This document shows, piece by piece, positions 17,449-25,582 of a stretch of DNA of 64,000 nt. The notes beneath the pieces were generated by a model. The model saw nothing but the letters and a program-made list of their open reading frames with translations. It was not told where the DNA came from and searched no databases. Position 1 is the first letter of the stretch, and each line of letters opens with the position of its first letter. Source of the DNA: Paenibacillus terrigena DSM 21567 (GTDB taxonomy: Bacteria > Bacillota > Bacilli > Paenibacillales > Paenibacillaceae); the NCBI RefSeq assembly GCF_000374845.1, contig NZ_KB895422.1:62001-126000 (forward strand), read 5' to 3'. The position numbers and the translations under genes are program-made.

Positions 17449-18464
17449 CCGATTACCTCCAATTCATGTACCTGTGTGCGCAACATCTCATACGTCTTCG
17501 CAATCGCTTCTTTATCCCCTTCAAAGCGCACGATGAGCTGACCATACGGCGTGTCCTTCATCGTGGCAATCGTCCCTTGCAGAATCGCAAAGGAAACGCC
17601 TGTCGCCTGAACAGCCTCAGATAGAATCGGTTGATACGTTGATGTCCCTAAGAAGTTAATCTTCACGACCTCGGTATGATCATTCGATGGTAACGAAGCA
17701 ATTAGACGGTCCAGCAGCTCCGCGCTCTCATTTTCTTCCCGAATAAAATCTCGGGTAACTGCATGCTGCGGCTTCAAGAAGACCTCGGTCACTGGTCCTT
17801 GCTCTACAATGCGGCCATCATGAATAACTGCTACCGTATCGCAAATCGTCTGAATGACGTGCATCTCATGTGTAATGAGCACAATCGTAATGCCGAATTG
17901 CTTATTAATATCGAGCAGCAATCGTAGAATCGATTGCGTCGTCTGCGGGTCTAGCGCGGATGTAGCCTCATCGCACAAGAGCACCTCGGGATCATTCGCT
18001 AGCGCACGAGCGATACCCACACGCTGCTTCTGTCCACCGGACAGCTGCGATGGATATTTATTCCGGTGCTCTTCTAGACCGACAAGTTTCAGAAGGTTGT
18101 CCACCTTCTGTTCGACTTCTGCTTTGGGTGTCCGTACTAACCGCAGCGGAAAGGCAATGTTATCAAAAATGGTGGCAGACGATAATAAATTGAAATGCTG
18201 AAAGATCATTCCGATCTTGCGACGCTGTCCTTGCAGATCTACATCCGACAAAGCCGTAAGATTAGTGTCGCCAATCCACACTTCACCTGCCGTTGGGCGT
18301 TCGAGCAGATTGATACTGCGCAGTAGCGTACTCTTGCCCGCACCCGAATGTCCAATGATTCCGAAAATTTCGCCTCGATCAATGGTTACATTGATGTCTG
18401 AAAGCGCAACGGTCTGTTTATGCTTACTGCCGTAGGTCTTCGACAGTTGTTTAAGCTGTATCAT
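17445..18464 (-). CDS. metN: Methionine ABC transporter ATP-binding protein
   Basis: 339 residues from the ATG at 18464 (GAGGGG upstream); the frame runs upstream into the riboswitch, so earlier starts are not credible. Walker A is GHSGAGKST (near 38), the signature LSGGQKQR (near 140) and Walker [13 protein letters not shown] (near 160). After the nucleotide-binding domain a C-terminal NIL domain of about 80 residues, which senses methionine in MetN proteins, is present. It is the first gene of metNIQ. Confidence 0.93.
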   Translation of the reverse strand: MIQLKQLSKTYGSKHKQTVALSDINVTIDRGEIFGIIGHSGAGKSTLLRSINLLERPTAGEVWIGDTNLTALSDVDLQGQRRKIGMIFQHFNLLSSATIFDNIAFPLRLVRTPKAEVEQKVDNLLKLVGLEEHRNKYPSQLSGGQKQRVGIARALANDPEVLLCDEATSALDPQTTQSILRLLLDINKQFGITIVLITHEMHVIQTICDTVAVIHDGRIVEQGPVTEVFLKPQHAVTRDFIREENESAELLDRLIASLPSNDHTEVVKINFLGTSTYQPILSEAVQATGVSFAILQGTIATMKDTPYGQLIVRFEGDKEAIAKTYEMLRTQVHELEVIG

Positions 18465-18515
18465 GATTGTCCCCTCTCGTTTCTGATCGAGTAATGAGAA
18501 AAACTTTTTGTGGTC

Positions 18516-18707
18516 AAAAAAGCCCTTTTCCGGCACAACGGAAAAGGGCTGACAAGTCATCATAGTCCTCTTCTCATCTACCAGAATTCTGACATGAATT
18601 CTGAAGGATTTAGCACCATGACACTCCATATCCGTATAATTACTGGATCTGGAATCGGTTGCCGGGCTTCACAGGGCCTGTCCCTCCGCCGCTCTCGATA
18701 AGAAAGT
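18516..18707 (-). ncRNA. SAM-I (S-box) riboswitch with terminator, leader of metNIQ
   Basis: Read on the minus strand the leader starts TTCTTATCGAGAG, then carries GGCGGAGGGA and AAGCCCGGCAACC, the most conserved S-box segments (P1/P2 and core). It ends in a 12-bp terminator hairpin (18521-18532 with 18539-18550) followed by six T at 18520-18516. S-box RNAs bind S-adenosylmethionine and terminate transcription when it is abundant. This fits the downstream methionine importer. Confidence 0.95.
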
Positions 18708-18731
18708 ATCGTTTGTATTAAATTTAAATTG

Positions 18732-18760
18732 AGTATAGTGTTGATGCAATTAAATGTCAA
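18732..18760 (-). promoter_or_regulatory. Sigma-A-type promoter of the S-box leader
   Basis: On the minus strand, a perfect TTGACA (18760-18755), a 17-bp spacer and TATACT (18737-18732), about 25 bp before the S-box core. Confidence 0.85.
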
Positions 18761-18777
18761 ACAGAAAAAAATTCCAA

Positions 18778-19569
18778 TTATCGTTGATACTTGTTACGCA
18801 GCATTATTTCGATATATTCGAACGCCGCTTGCAAGGTATCACAGGCCATTCGATAACCTAGCTCCAGATCATTTTGACGTTGCTGAATATCCTCCAGTTT
18901 AATCTTTCCATCGAGTGTCTGATCTCGTTGATTAAGATCGTCCTGCATCTCCATATTCATGTAATGAATTTCGATATTACGCCATTTGCGAAGATGGCGA
19001 AGCGGTTCATTATATTGTTCCTTCAATGTATTTAGCTTATCCATGAGTGCCAAATGCACACCCAAATATTGAAATTGCCGCAAGACGGTAAAAAAAGAAA
19101 AATGAGCTTTGGCTCGTTCGGTATGGAGTTCAAAGAGGTCATTCATCAATGTGCCGAGCTTATCCAATATCGAGAATACCCGAATAAATCCGTCCTTGTA
19201 GAAATAGACATGCCTGTGATAATCCGTATTTTCTTGCTGCGACATTTCATCTTGATACGAATTCCGAACGCGATCCGCAAAATGGCCCGCTAAGAAAACA
19301 CTCTGCTCCAACTCATCTAAGGATTCGATCAGACCTTTCGTCCAAATCTCATGTTTACGCCAAATATGCTCGGGATCATGTCCCTCGGAGATACGTTTCT
19401 GAAGCTGGCTCAACACATGCTGCATGGCCTCGACAGCACCTTGCATTTCAGCGAGTTCCGCGCGAGGAGGCAGTCCTAACAAGATTCGCAGCATATCGTT
19501 CACACTCCCTTGATGATTGATAAATGATGATATGTATTCCGGGTAAAACAAAAAGTTCTCGAACTTCAT
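18778..19569 (-). CDS. HEPN-like helical protein (Cthe_2314-type)
   Basis: 263 residues, helical, without membrane segments. The segment around residues 120-145 (YFYKDGFIRVFSILDKLGTLMNDLF, broken here by no gap) and the motif RNIEIH near residue 202 fit the HEPN fold; RNxxxH (R-x4-H) is the catalytic or substrate motif of HEPN ribonucleases. Similar stand-alone proteins occur in Clostridia and Paenibacillus as Cthe_2314-like HEPN. No nucleotidyltransferase partner is adjacent. The start is uncertain: an internal ATG at 19494 has a better Shine-Dalgarno sequence (AAGGGAG) and would shorten the protein by 25 residues. The function is unknown. Confidence 0.65.
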   Translation of the reverse strand: MKFENFLFYPEYISSFINHQGSVNDMLRILLGLPPRAELAEMQGAVEAMQHVLSQLQKRISEGHDPEHIWRKHEIWTKGLIESLDELEQSVFLAGHFADRVRNSYQDEMSQQENTDYHRHVYFYKDGFIRVFSILDKLGTLMNDLFELHTERAKAHFSFFTVLRQFQYLGVHLALMDKLNTLKEQYNEPLRHLRKWRNIEIHYMNMEMQDDLNQRDQTLDGKIKLEDIQQRQNDLELGYRMACDTLQAAFEYIEIMLRNKYQR

Positions 19570-19608
19570 ATGCTCGACAACTTTCGTTTCATTTTAGTAT
19601 ATCCGATT

Positions 19609-20541
19609 TTATCGTTTGCCCATTTGCCATACCCTGACACTCATATAACATAACACGCCGAACAGACCTGCAATGAGTACAGTATGGAACAAGCCCGCGA
19701 ACAAGCCCGCATTCTCATCCCCTAACGTAAATACAACCCATGCCCCGCTCAGAATTTGTGCAGCACATAAGATTAGAGCACAAACACCTATAATCCGTAA
19801 CTCACGAATTTGCTTATGATTGTGATATGCGAAATGCGCTAGCGTCGCTACAGCGATGAATAGGATGAGTGCTGCAACACGATGAATAAATGCAATCAGT
19901 GTCGTTCCATGAAGTTCTGGAATAATCTCTCCATTACAGAGCGGCCAGCCTTGGCAGCCACCATAGGCTTCCGTATGCCGCACAAATGCACCAATATAGA
20001 CAACGACATAGGCATATAACGTCACAATCCATGTCGCTGTTCGGAATCTGCCGGATACGTACACATCGGATGGCGCATTGTCATCCAACCCCCGGCTCCA
20101 CTTGTTCAAGACAATCGAGAGCAGCAGTGTCCCTGCAAAAGCGATAAGCGAAAATCCGTAATGCAGTGCCATAACGGCTGGAACTTGTCCAAGCACGACG
20201 GCAAGCGCACCCATAATGGCTTGAATAAATGTAAATAAAAATGCGATCAAAGCATACCACCAAGCATCTTTACGTTCTTTCACATGGCGCCATACTGCGA
20301 TGAACAGGACTAGCACAAGAATTCCTACAAGTCCGCTCACAGCACGGTGCGAATATTCGATCATTGAAGTGATCGTATAAGCAGGCACAAATTTGCCATT
20401 GCACAGCGGCCATTCCGCGCCACATCCCTGACCGGAACCTGTCTTCGTGACTAATGCACCATTCAAGAGAACCAGCATCATCCCGATACAAGTAATATAA
20501 GCAAGCCACTTTAATGTATTCGCTCTCAATCCTTCACCCAC
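19609..20541 (-). CDS. ctaA: Heme A synthase
   Basis: 310 residues, GTG start. It has eight predicted membrane segments in two related halves. Each half has conserved histidines in the helix following the GAEWPLCNGK or GGCQGWPLCNGE loop (EYSHRAVSG and AFIHRVAAL), plus the paired loop cysteines of Bacillus-type CtaA. It oxidises the C8 methyl of heme O to make heme A for aa3 oxidase. Its partner ctaB lies about 10 kb away rather than adjacent and divergent as in B. subtilis. A TATAAT -10-like hexamer lies upstream. Confidence 0.92.
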   Translation of the reverse strand: MGEGLRANTLKWLAYITCIGMMLVLLNGALVTKTGSGQGCGAEWPLCNGKFVPAYTITSMIEYSHRAVSGLVGILVLVLFIAVWRHVKERKDAWWYALIAFLFTFIQAIMGALAVVLGQVPAVMALHYGFSLIAFAGTLLLSIVLNKWSRGLDDNAPSDVYVSGRFRTATWIVTLYAYVVVYIGAFVRHTEAYGGCQGWPLCNGEIIPELHGTTLIAFIHRVAALILFIAVATLAHFAYHNHKQIRELRIIGVCALILCAAQILSGAWVVFTLGDENAGLFAGLFHTVLIAGLFGVLCYMSVRVWQMGKR

Positions 20542-20650
20542 TTACTCTCTCAAGAAGTAAATTTCACCATTTCTCATTATACCTGATTTCAAGTTGAAAA
20601 CGAAGGCGGAATTGTGACAAAACACATTGTAAATGGACAAAAAAGGATAT

Positions 20651-20685
20651 TAAAAAAAGCCACATCATCGTGAGATGACATGGCT
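20651..20685 (-). terminator. Intrinsic terminator of the thioredoxin gene
   Basis: A 12-bp stem (20658-20669 with 20674-20685, two wobble pairs) and a GTGA loop. Seven T follow on the minus strand. Confidence 0.8.
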
Positions 20686-20694
20686 TATCCGAAC

Positions 20695-21045
20695 TTATTT
20701 GGATTTCTTAACGGTATTTGCGACTGCGATTGCACGATCCATGAATGCTTCAATCTCTTCACGTGTCTTACGCAGCTTACTTACGAACCGAATCAGCTCT
20801 TGGCCATCTACATAGGCGATAAAACTCGGTATCCCGAGAATGTTATATCGCTCGCACAAGTCCGGTAATTCATCGCGGTCAATATGAACGAAGGTGAGTT
20901 GATCGGCATACTTCGCTTCAACCTCCGGCATAAATGGATCGATAAAATGACAGTCCTTGCACCATACGGCTTTAAATACACCGATCGTTGGTTTCGACGA
21001 GGCGATGACCTCGTTAAATTGCGCTTCTGACGTTAATTTCTCCAT
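20695..21045 (-). CDS. Thioredoxin-family protein
   Basis: 116 residues from the ATG at 21045, preceded by AAGGAG. The active site is WCKDC (Cys 29 and 32) instead of the classical WCGPC, and the cis-proline motif is GIPSF. There is no signal peptide, so it is cytoplasmic. The altered dipeptide suggests a specialised oxidoreductase rather than the main TrxA. It is preceded by the flippase gene after 33 bp and may be in one operon with it. Confidence 0.85.
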   Translation of the reverse strand: MEKLTSEAQFNEVIASSKPTIGVFKAVWCKDCHFIDPFMPEVEAKYADQLTFVHIDRDELPDLCERYNILGIPSFIAYVDGQELIRFVSKLRKTREEIEAFMDRAIAVANTVKKSK

Positions 21046-21078
21046 TGTAAACACTCCTTCATAGGGAATTGAATTCCA

Positions 21079-22716
21079 TTAGGAATCTGAAGATTGAACG
21101 GCTTGTCCACGCTGCAATCGCATCAATGGCTGGAATACCTTGCGAAGCGGACGCGGATAACTGCTAAGCTCCTGCTGCGTAACGACACGGAACACGACCA
21201 GCATCACGGGATAGAGTACAATCAACACCAATCCGACTAAACTGGATGAGATGAAATACGCGATACGCGCATGCATAACATGAGTTAATTGATTACCTGC
21301 CCATTCGATAAGATAGCCAATACCTGCTAAGGCAATGACCGTCGTCAAGAAACCAGCCCACCGTGAGCCCAGGATCTTAAAATCGACGATTTGCTTGAGC
21401 GAACGTTGATTCAAATACATCGTAACGGCAAAGCAAAGCATCGTTGAACCAACAATCCCATAAATGCCGAAAACATAACCCAGCGTGAAACTTCCGGCTA
21501 ACTTTACGGCAATACCAATCATCACATGAAACATCGGTGTCTTAGGTCGTCCAAGACCGAACAGAATCGAACCCGATACCATCATAACAATTTGGAAAAT
21601 GGTACAGAACGTTAATAACGAAATAATTCCGCTACCATTCGTACTACTGAATAACAGACCATTCACGGAGAAGGCAGCGGTGCAAAGAATGAGCACGATT
21701 GGCGTCCCAGACAGAATCGCAATCCGAAGAGCTAAGGTTACCTGCTTATTCAGATGATCCATCTCTTTGCGCGCAAAAGCGCTTGAAATAATCGGAATGA
21801 TCGATGTACTTAGTGCGATCGCCAGAATCGGGGGAATACCTGCAATGGATTGTGCATTCATCGTTAAGACTTTAAGTGCTTCCTTCGCAAGAGGCTCGCC
21901 AATCTGTCCTTTCAGAATTGGAACGATTATACTCGAATCAATGAAATAAATGATAGGTACTGCAAGCGATGTAATGACGATCGGAATCGAAAGCTTGAAA
22001 ATATCCTTGTATATTTGACGAAGAGGCATAATAACGCTCTTATCTTGCCCATTCCGGGCTAGTCCCGCTTCACGGTCTGCCTTCTTCAGCTTCCTAGCAT
22101 AATACAACATCACGAGAAAGGCACCGATACTGCCAAGCACGCCGCCGAAGGAAGCGCCTGCAGCCATTTTCTCTTCACTGTAGCCCCACGTTAAGAACAG
22201 ATACGCAAGACCAACAGCTGTTATTACACGTAAAATTTGCTCAATAATTTGCGATATCCCGCCGGGTGCCATTTGATTTCGCCCTTGGAAATAACCGCGC
22301 ATCATCGCGATAACAGGGAACAAGATCAGCGCTGGCGCTAAAGCCCGAATAGCAAGCGTTGCCTCCGGAACAGAACTCATCGCTGCATAGACAGGCGCGA
22401 ATATGTAGAGCAGCGCTGTGATGATCCCCCCCATACCTAGGCCGAATAGAATAGCAGCAAAATAAATCCGCTGCGCCTCTTGTGGGCGATTCAGCGCATA
22501 TTTCTCGGACACCATCTTACCTAACGTGCTTGGAATGCCGGCTGTCGCAAATGTCAGCAGCATTAAATAGACATTCGATGCTAATCCAAAGGCCGCCCCT
22601 CCGCTTACCCCAAGCATATGCTCCAAAGGCACCCGCTGTACCACACCGAGCACGCGCGCGATTAACGCAGCTGCTGCGAGTATGAGCGTCCCTTTGATAA
22701 ATGATTCTTTTGCCAC
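21079..22716 (-). CDS. MOP-superfamily flippase of the YtgP/SpoVB type
   Basis: 545 residues with about 14 membrane segments. The GTLILAAAALIARVLGVVQRVPL N-terminus and the FATAGIPSTLGKMVSEK segment are typical of Bacillota polysaccharide-biosynthesis/SpoVB/YtgP proteins. Members flip lipid II or related lipid-linked sugars; YtgP is a MurJ equivalent, SpoVB acts in spore cortex synthesis. Length is closest to YtgP (about 544), but I cannot separate the two from sequence alone. GTG start with AAGGGAAG upstream. Confidence 0.85.
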   Translation of the reverse strand: MAKESFIKGTLILAAAALIARVLGVVQRVPLEHMLGVSGGAAFGLASNVYLMLLTFATAGIPSTLGKMVSEKYALNRPQEAQRIYFAAILFGLGMGGIITALLYIFAPVYAAMSSVPEATLAIRALAPALILFPVIAMMRGYFQGRNQMAPGGISQIIEQILRVITAVGLAYLFLTWGYSEEKMAAGASFGGVLGSIGAFLVMLYYARKLKKADREAGLARNGQDKSVIMPLRQIYKDIFKLSIPIVITSLAVPIIYFIDSSIIVPILKGQIGEPLAKEALKVLTMNAQSIAGIPPILAIALSTSIIPIISSAFARKEMDHLNKQVTLALRIAILSGTPIVLILCTAAFSVNGLLFSSTNGSGIISLLTFCTIFQIVMMVSGSILFGLGRPKTPMFHVMIGIAVKLAGSFTLGYVFGIYGIVGSTMLCFAVTMYLNQRSLKQIVDFKILGSRWAGFLTTVIALAGIGYLIEWAGNQLTHVMHARIAYFISSSLVGLVLIVLYPVMLVVFRVVTQQELSSYPRPLRKVFQPLMRLQRGQAVQSSDS

Positions 22717-22742
22717 GACAACAATCTTCCCTTCTCCTCTAC

Positions 22743-23234
22743 TTACGCACTAACAACCCAGATGATGAAGATTACGATCATGGCAAGCTGCAACACAATC
22801 TTCACGAGGGTACTTGTGAACAAGCCCACTAATGAGCCAAAACCAACCTTAATCGCACGATTCATATCGGAACCCGTCATCATCTCACCAATCATTGCAC
22901 CGAGCAGCGGCCCGAGCAGTAGACCTGCAACCGGGATCACAAAGGGGCCAATAATAATCCCAATCGTACTCCCAATTATGGATGCGCGTGAACCACCATA
23001 TTTCTTGACACCCCAGGCGCTGACCACATAATCGGCGATGAACAGCACAATAACGATGACTGTCTGAATACTCCAGAACCATATTCCAAAAGGCTCGAAG
23101 CTAATACATAGTCCGTAAACGAAGTATGCCGCATAAATGGCCACTGCCCCCGGTAGAATCGGGTAGATTGTACCAGCCATGCCTACTGCGAATAAGACGA
23201 CAACCAAGATCCAGCCGATGATCTCTAGAGTCAT
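22743..23234 (-). CDS. DUF456 family membrane protein
   Basis: 163 residues with four or five membrane segments. The family pattern is clear: a glycine-rich GMAGTIYPILPGAVAI near the N-terminus, YGGSRASIIGSTIG...GPFVIPVAGLLLGPLLGAMIGE in the middle, then a final hydrophobic helix. The function is unknown. A Shine-Dalgarno sequence (AGGAG) precedes the ATG. It lies 12 bp upstream of nothing coding on the same strand except the HAD gene at 23247, so these genes may form one operon. Confidence 0.8.
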   Translation of the reverse strand: MTLEIIGWILVVVLFAVGMAGTIYPILPGAVAIYAAYFVYGLCISFEPFGIWFWSIQTVIVIVLFIADYVVSAWGVKKYGGSRASIIGSTIGIIIGPFVIPVAGLLLGPLLGAMIGEMMTGSDMNRAIKVGFGSLVGLFTSTLVKIVLQLAMIVIFIIWVVSA

Positions 23235-23246
23235 CCCGAACTCCTC

Positions 23247-23990
23247 CTATGTCAATAAAAATTTACGGATCACTTCAGCGACACCGTCTTCTTCATTCGA
23301 AGCTACGACTTGGTCTGCCGCTTCCTTCACCGTTTCTTGTGCATTGCCCATCGCAACCCCGAGACCAACAGCTTGAATCGCTGCTAGATCATTAATACTG
23401 TCGCCAACGGCAACCACTTCATGCATACCAATCCCGAGCAGCTCACATACATCCAGAAGTCCTGATGCCTTAGATATGCCCTTCGGATTTAATTCAATAT
23501 TGGTCGGCGAAGAATTCGTAATCTCCAGCCCGCCCATTGCTCGAAGCTGGGATAAGATCTCATGACGCATCCCATCATCTTCAACGGTATATCCGAATTT
23601 GAGCCATTCTTTATCCTCGAAGATGATCTCGTTATCCCAGCTCGAGCGCAGATAGATTTGACCTACCGAATAAGCCCAGAACCATACATCATATCGCTTC
23701 ACGATCTGATACAGCTCCTTCATGACTCCTGCATCCATCAGATGTCTGCGATGAAGCTGATAGGGCGCTGACCATACCTCGCCGCCGTTCACCGTAATCA
23801 TCGGTGAGTCCAGTCCAAGCTGCTTTGCGTAAGGCATGGCAGAATCGAATCCACGACCCGTTGAGAAGCTGACCGTAATGCCTGCCTTCACAGCCTCCTG
23901 TATCCAATACGCTGTATCCGGTGTAATCTGCTGTTGATCATTTAATACTGTTCCATCCATGTCGAGTGCCAGCAATTTATAGCTTCCCAT
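23247..23990 (-). CDS. Cof-type HAD-IIB phosphatase
   Basis: 247 residues from the ATG at 23990, which follows GGAGGAG; the longer open frame upstream is discarded. HAD motif I is DMDGT (Asp 10 and 12), motif II STGRG, and motif IV VGDSINDLAA near residue 198, with a C2b cap between. Such enzymes dephosphorylate sugar phosphates, pyridoxal phosphate or flavin mononucleotide; the substrate is unknown. Confidence 0.9.
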   Translation of the reverse strand: MGSYKLLALDMDGTVLNDQQQITPDTAYWIQEAVKAGITVSFSTGRGFDSAMPYAKQLGLDSPMITVNGGEVWSAPYQLHRRHLMDAGVMKELYQIVKRYDVWFWAYSVGQIYLRSSWDNEIIFEDKEWLKFGYTVEDDGMRHEILSQLRAMGGLEITNSSPTNIELNPKGISKASGLLDVCELLGIGMHEVVAVGDSINDLAAIQAVGLGVAMGNAQETVKEAADQVVASNEEDGVAEVIRKFLLT

Positions 23991-24057
23991 TGTCTCCTCC
24001 AATTCTCTATCTGATATTCCGCATTTGCTGCATATCGACATTTTACCATAGATCGTG

Positions 24058-24129
24058 TTAAAAAGTTAAAAAGACAAGGGCCATCAGAAACCGTTTCAGG
24101 GAGGAACTCCATTTACGCCCTTTACGCAT
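24058..24129 (-). CDS. Possible 23-aa cationic membrane-active peptide
   Basis: A short ORF (begins MRKGRKWSSSLKRF, ends in a hydrophobic LMALVFLTF) preceded by GAGAGGTGGG. A second in-frame-shifted ATG 5 nt upstream gives only a 14-codon ORF. The basic N-terminus and hydrophobic C-terminus could insert in a membrane. No coding evidence exists beyond start, ribosome site and composition, so it may be spurious. It lies in the 299-bp gap between the HAD and Eis-like genes, in which I otherwise see only the terminator at 24251-24276. Confidence 0.25.
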   Translation of the reverse strand: MRKGRKWSSSLKRFLMALVFLTF

Positions 24130-24250
24130 CGCATCATCCCACCTCTCGTGAGGGGTTAATTTGTCCCCTTATACTCCATTAAATGCAGGACCTTATCCGA
24201 TTGTTCCGCCCCTCCAAAAAAGTTGGATATAGGAAACTATTGGACGAAAG

Positions 24251-24276
24251 AAAAAGAGAGCAAATTTCTGCTCTCT
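24251..24276 (-). terminator. Intrinsic terminator of the Eis-like gene
   Basis: An 8-bp stem (24255-24262 with 24269-24276). On the minus strand it is followed by a T-rich run. Confidence 0.75.
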
Positions 24277-24289
24277 TATCGCGCATGTG

Positions 24290-25432
24290 TTATACGAAAT
24301 TCAATCCGCCATTGAAGGGGAGTGGAACGGGAAAAACATGGTTCAGGAGGGTTCTTAATTCCTCCTCCATGGAAATGGCTTCATTTGAACCGAATAGCAC
24401 ATCCAGCAGCTCTTCTGGTGTGACTTCGACAGATCGATCACCGACGGTAATCCATGTATGACCATTTTCCAATGACGATACAGCGATCTGTTCTGCAACC
24501 TCCGATGATTGCGTCGCCAGATACGGACGCAGTTGTTCGAGCAGTCGCTCTGAACGAATAATCTTCAACGTCCCTCCGCATTTCCGTTCTTCATGATGTA
24601 CATGCTTCAATTGTTCTTGCATCTCGAGATCATGAGCAGGTACGGTTATGTTCAATCCTGCTGCAGCAAGGGTTGCCATCGCGCGCTCGAACAACATATG
24701 AATCGTAGCCCGATCTCCTGCGTAATGATACACCTCAGGGCTGACCTCGGTCGATGCTGCTGTAGGGATACTGTAGACAATAAAAGCCTGAACCTTACCT
24801 TCACGCTCAGCCACCAGTGAGTGCATCGTATGCTTTCTATTGCTCGCGACCGCACCGGCTTCAATCAATTGCGCTAAGTCCCATAGGCTCTGCTCGTACC
24901 GTACGGATTCACCTTGGGTTAGATGATGTAGCTGAAACCAATCTGTCGATTGAATTTCCCTAATTACGAAATGATCTATTGCCTCTCTGAGCTCCTGACT
25001 GGATAAGTGGGATGAATCGTATCGACATCCATACACTCGTCCGAATGGGTAACAACCTGCCCGAGAATACAAAGAACGACTGCCGGATACGAACAACATG
25101 GTTCCATCTGCATCATCGATATGTGAGAATATTTCGCTCAATATATCCCCAGCAATCCCTTGGCCCCGATAATCGGGATGTGTACATACCGAGCCTAGAC
25201 TATATACATTCAACGCTGCGGGGCCTATGCGAATTACAGCAGGCACGAGTCCCATAAATGAAACTAATCTCCCATCAACAAATGCACCATAGGATTGACC
25301 TAAACTACTGGAGAACACATAAGGATATGCTTCACCCATCGAACGATGCTCATGATCCCGAAATGTAGCATCTGAGAGGGCAATTGCCTCTTTCCATTCT
25401 TGCTCGGATTGTAATCTTCGAATATCTGCCAT
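24290..25432 (-). CDS. GNAT acetyltransferase of the Eis type
   Basis: 380 residues from the ATG at 25432 (GGGGAGG upstream). The N-terminal GNAT domain carries the acetyl-CoA loop HPDYRGQGIAGDIL near residue 88. A second GNAT-like domain and a C-terminal sterol-carrier-like domain (EVTPEELLDVLFGSNEA) follow, the three-part layout of Eis-family N-acetyltransferases. Eis enzymes acetylate amines, including aminoglycosides in some cases; the substrate here is unknown. It is transcribed alone. Confidence 0.8.
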   Translation of the reverse strand: MADIRRLQSEQEWKEAIALSDATFRDHEHRSMGEAYPYVFSSSLGQSYGAFVDGRLVSFMGLVPAVIRIGPAALNVYSLGSVCTHPDYRGQGIAGDILSEIFSHIDDADGTMLFVSGSRSLYSRAGCYPFGRVYGCRYDSSHLSSQELREAIDHFVIREIQSTDWFQLHHLTQGESVRYEQSLWDLAQLIEAGAVASNRKHTMHSLVAEREGKVQAFIVYSIPTAASTEVSPEVYHYAGDRATIHMLFERAMATLAAAGLNITVPAHDLEMQEQLKHVHHEERKCGGTLKIIRSERLLEQLRPYLATQSSEVAEQIAVSSLENGHTWITVGDRSVEVTPEELLDVLFGSNEAISMEEELRTLLNHVFPVPLPFNGGLNFV

Positions 25433-25523
25433 ACTATGAACCTCCCCATGCATTACTTGAACAGTTTGATTAACAACATACTTTGACAAAAGCAATCATT
25501 TTCCTGCCTAAATCATTCAGAAA

Positions 25524-25555
25524 CAAAAAGAAACCCCAAACTTTCAGGGTTTCTT
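25524..25555 (-). terminator. Intrinsic terminator of the PBP gene
   Basis: A 9-bp perfect stem (25528-25536 with 25547-25555) followed on the minus strand by TTTTTG. Confidence 0.75.
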
Positions 25556-25582
25556 AATCCTATTACGTCCGTAGTTCTTGTG

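Noticed and set aside
24183-24461. 92-codon plus-strand open frame overlapping the Eis-like gene
   Set aside because: It runs across a terminator and into the 3' end of the Eis-like gene on the other strand, without a ribosome site.
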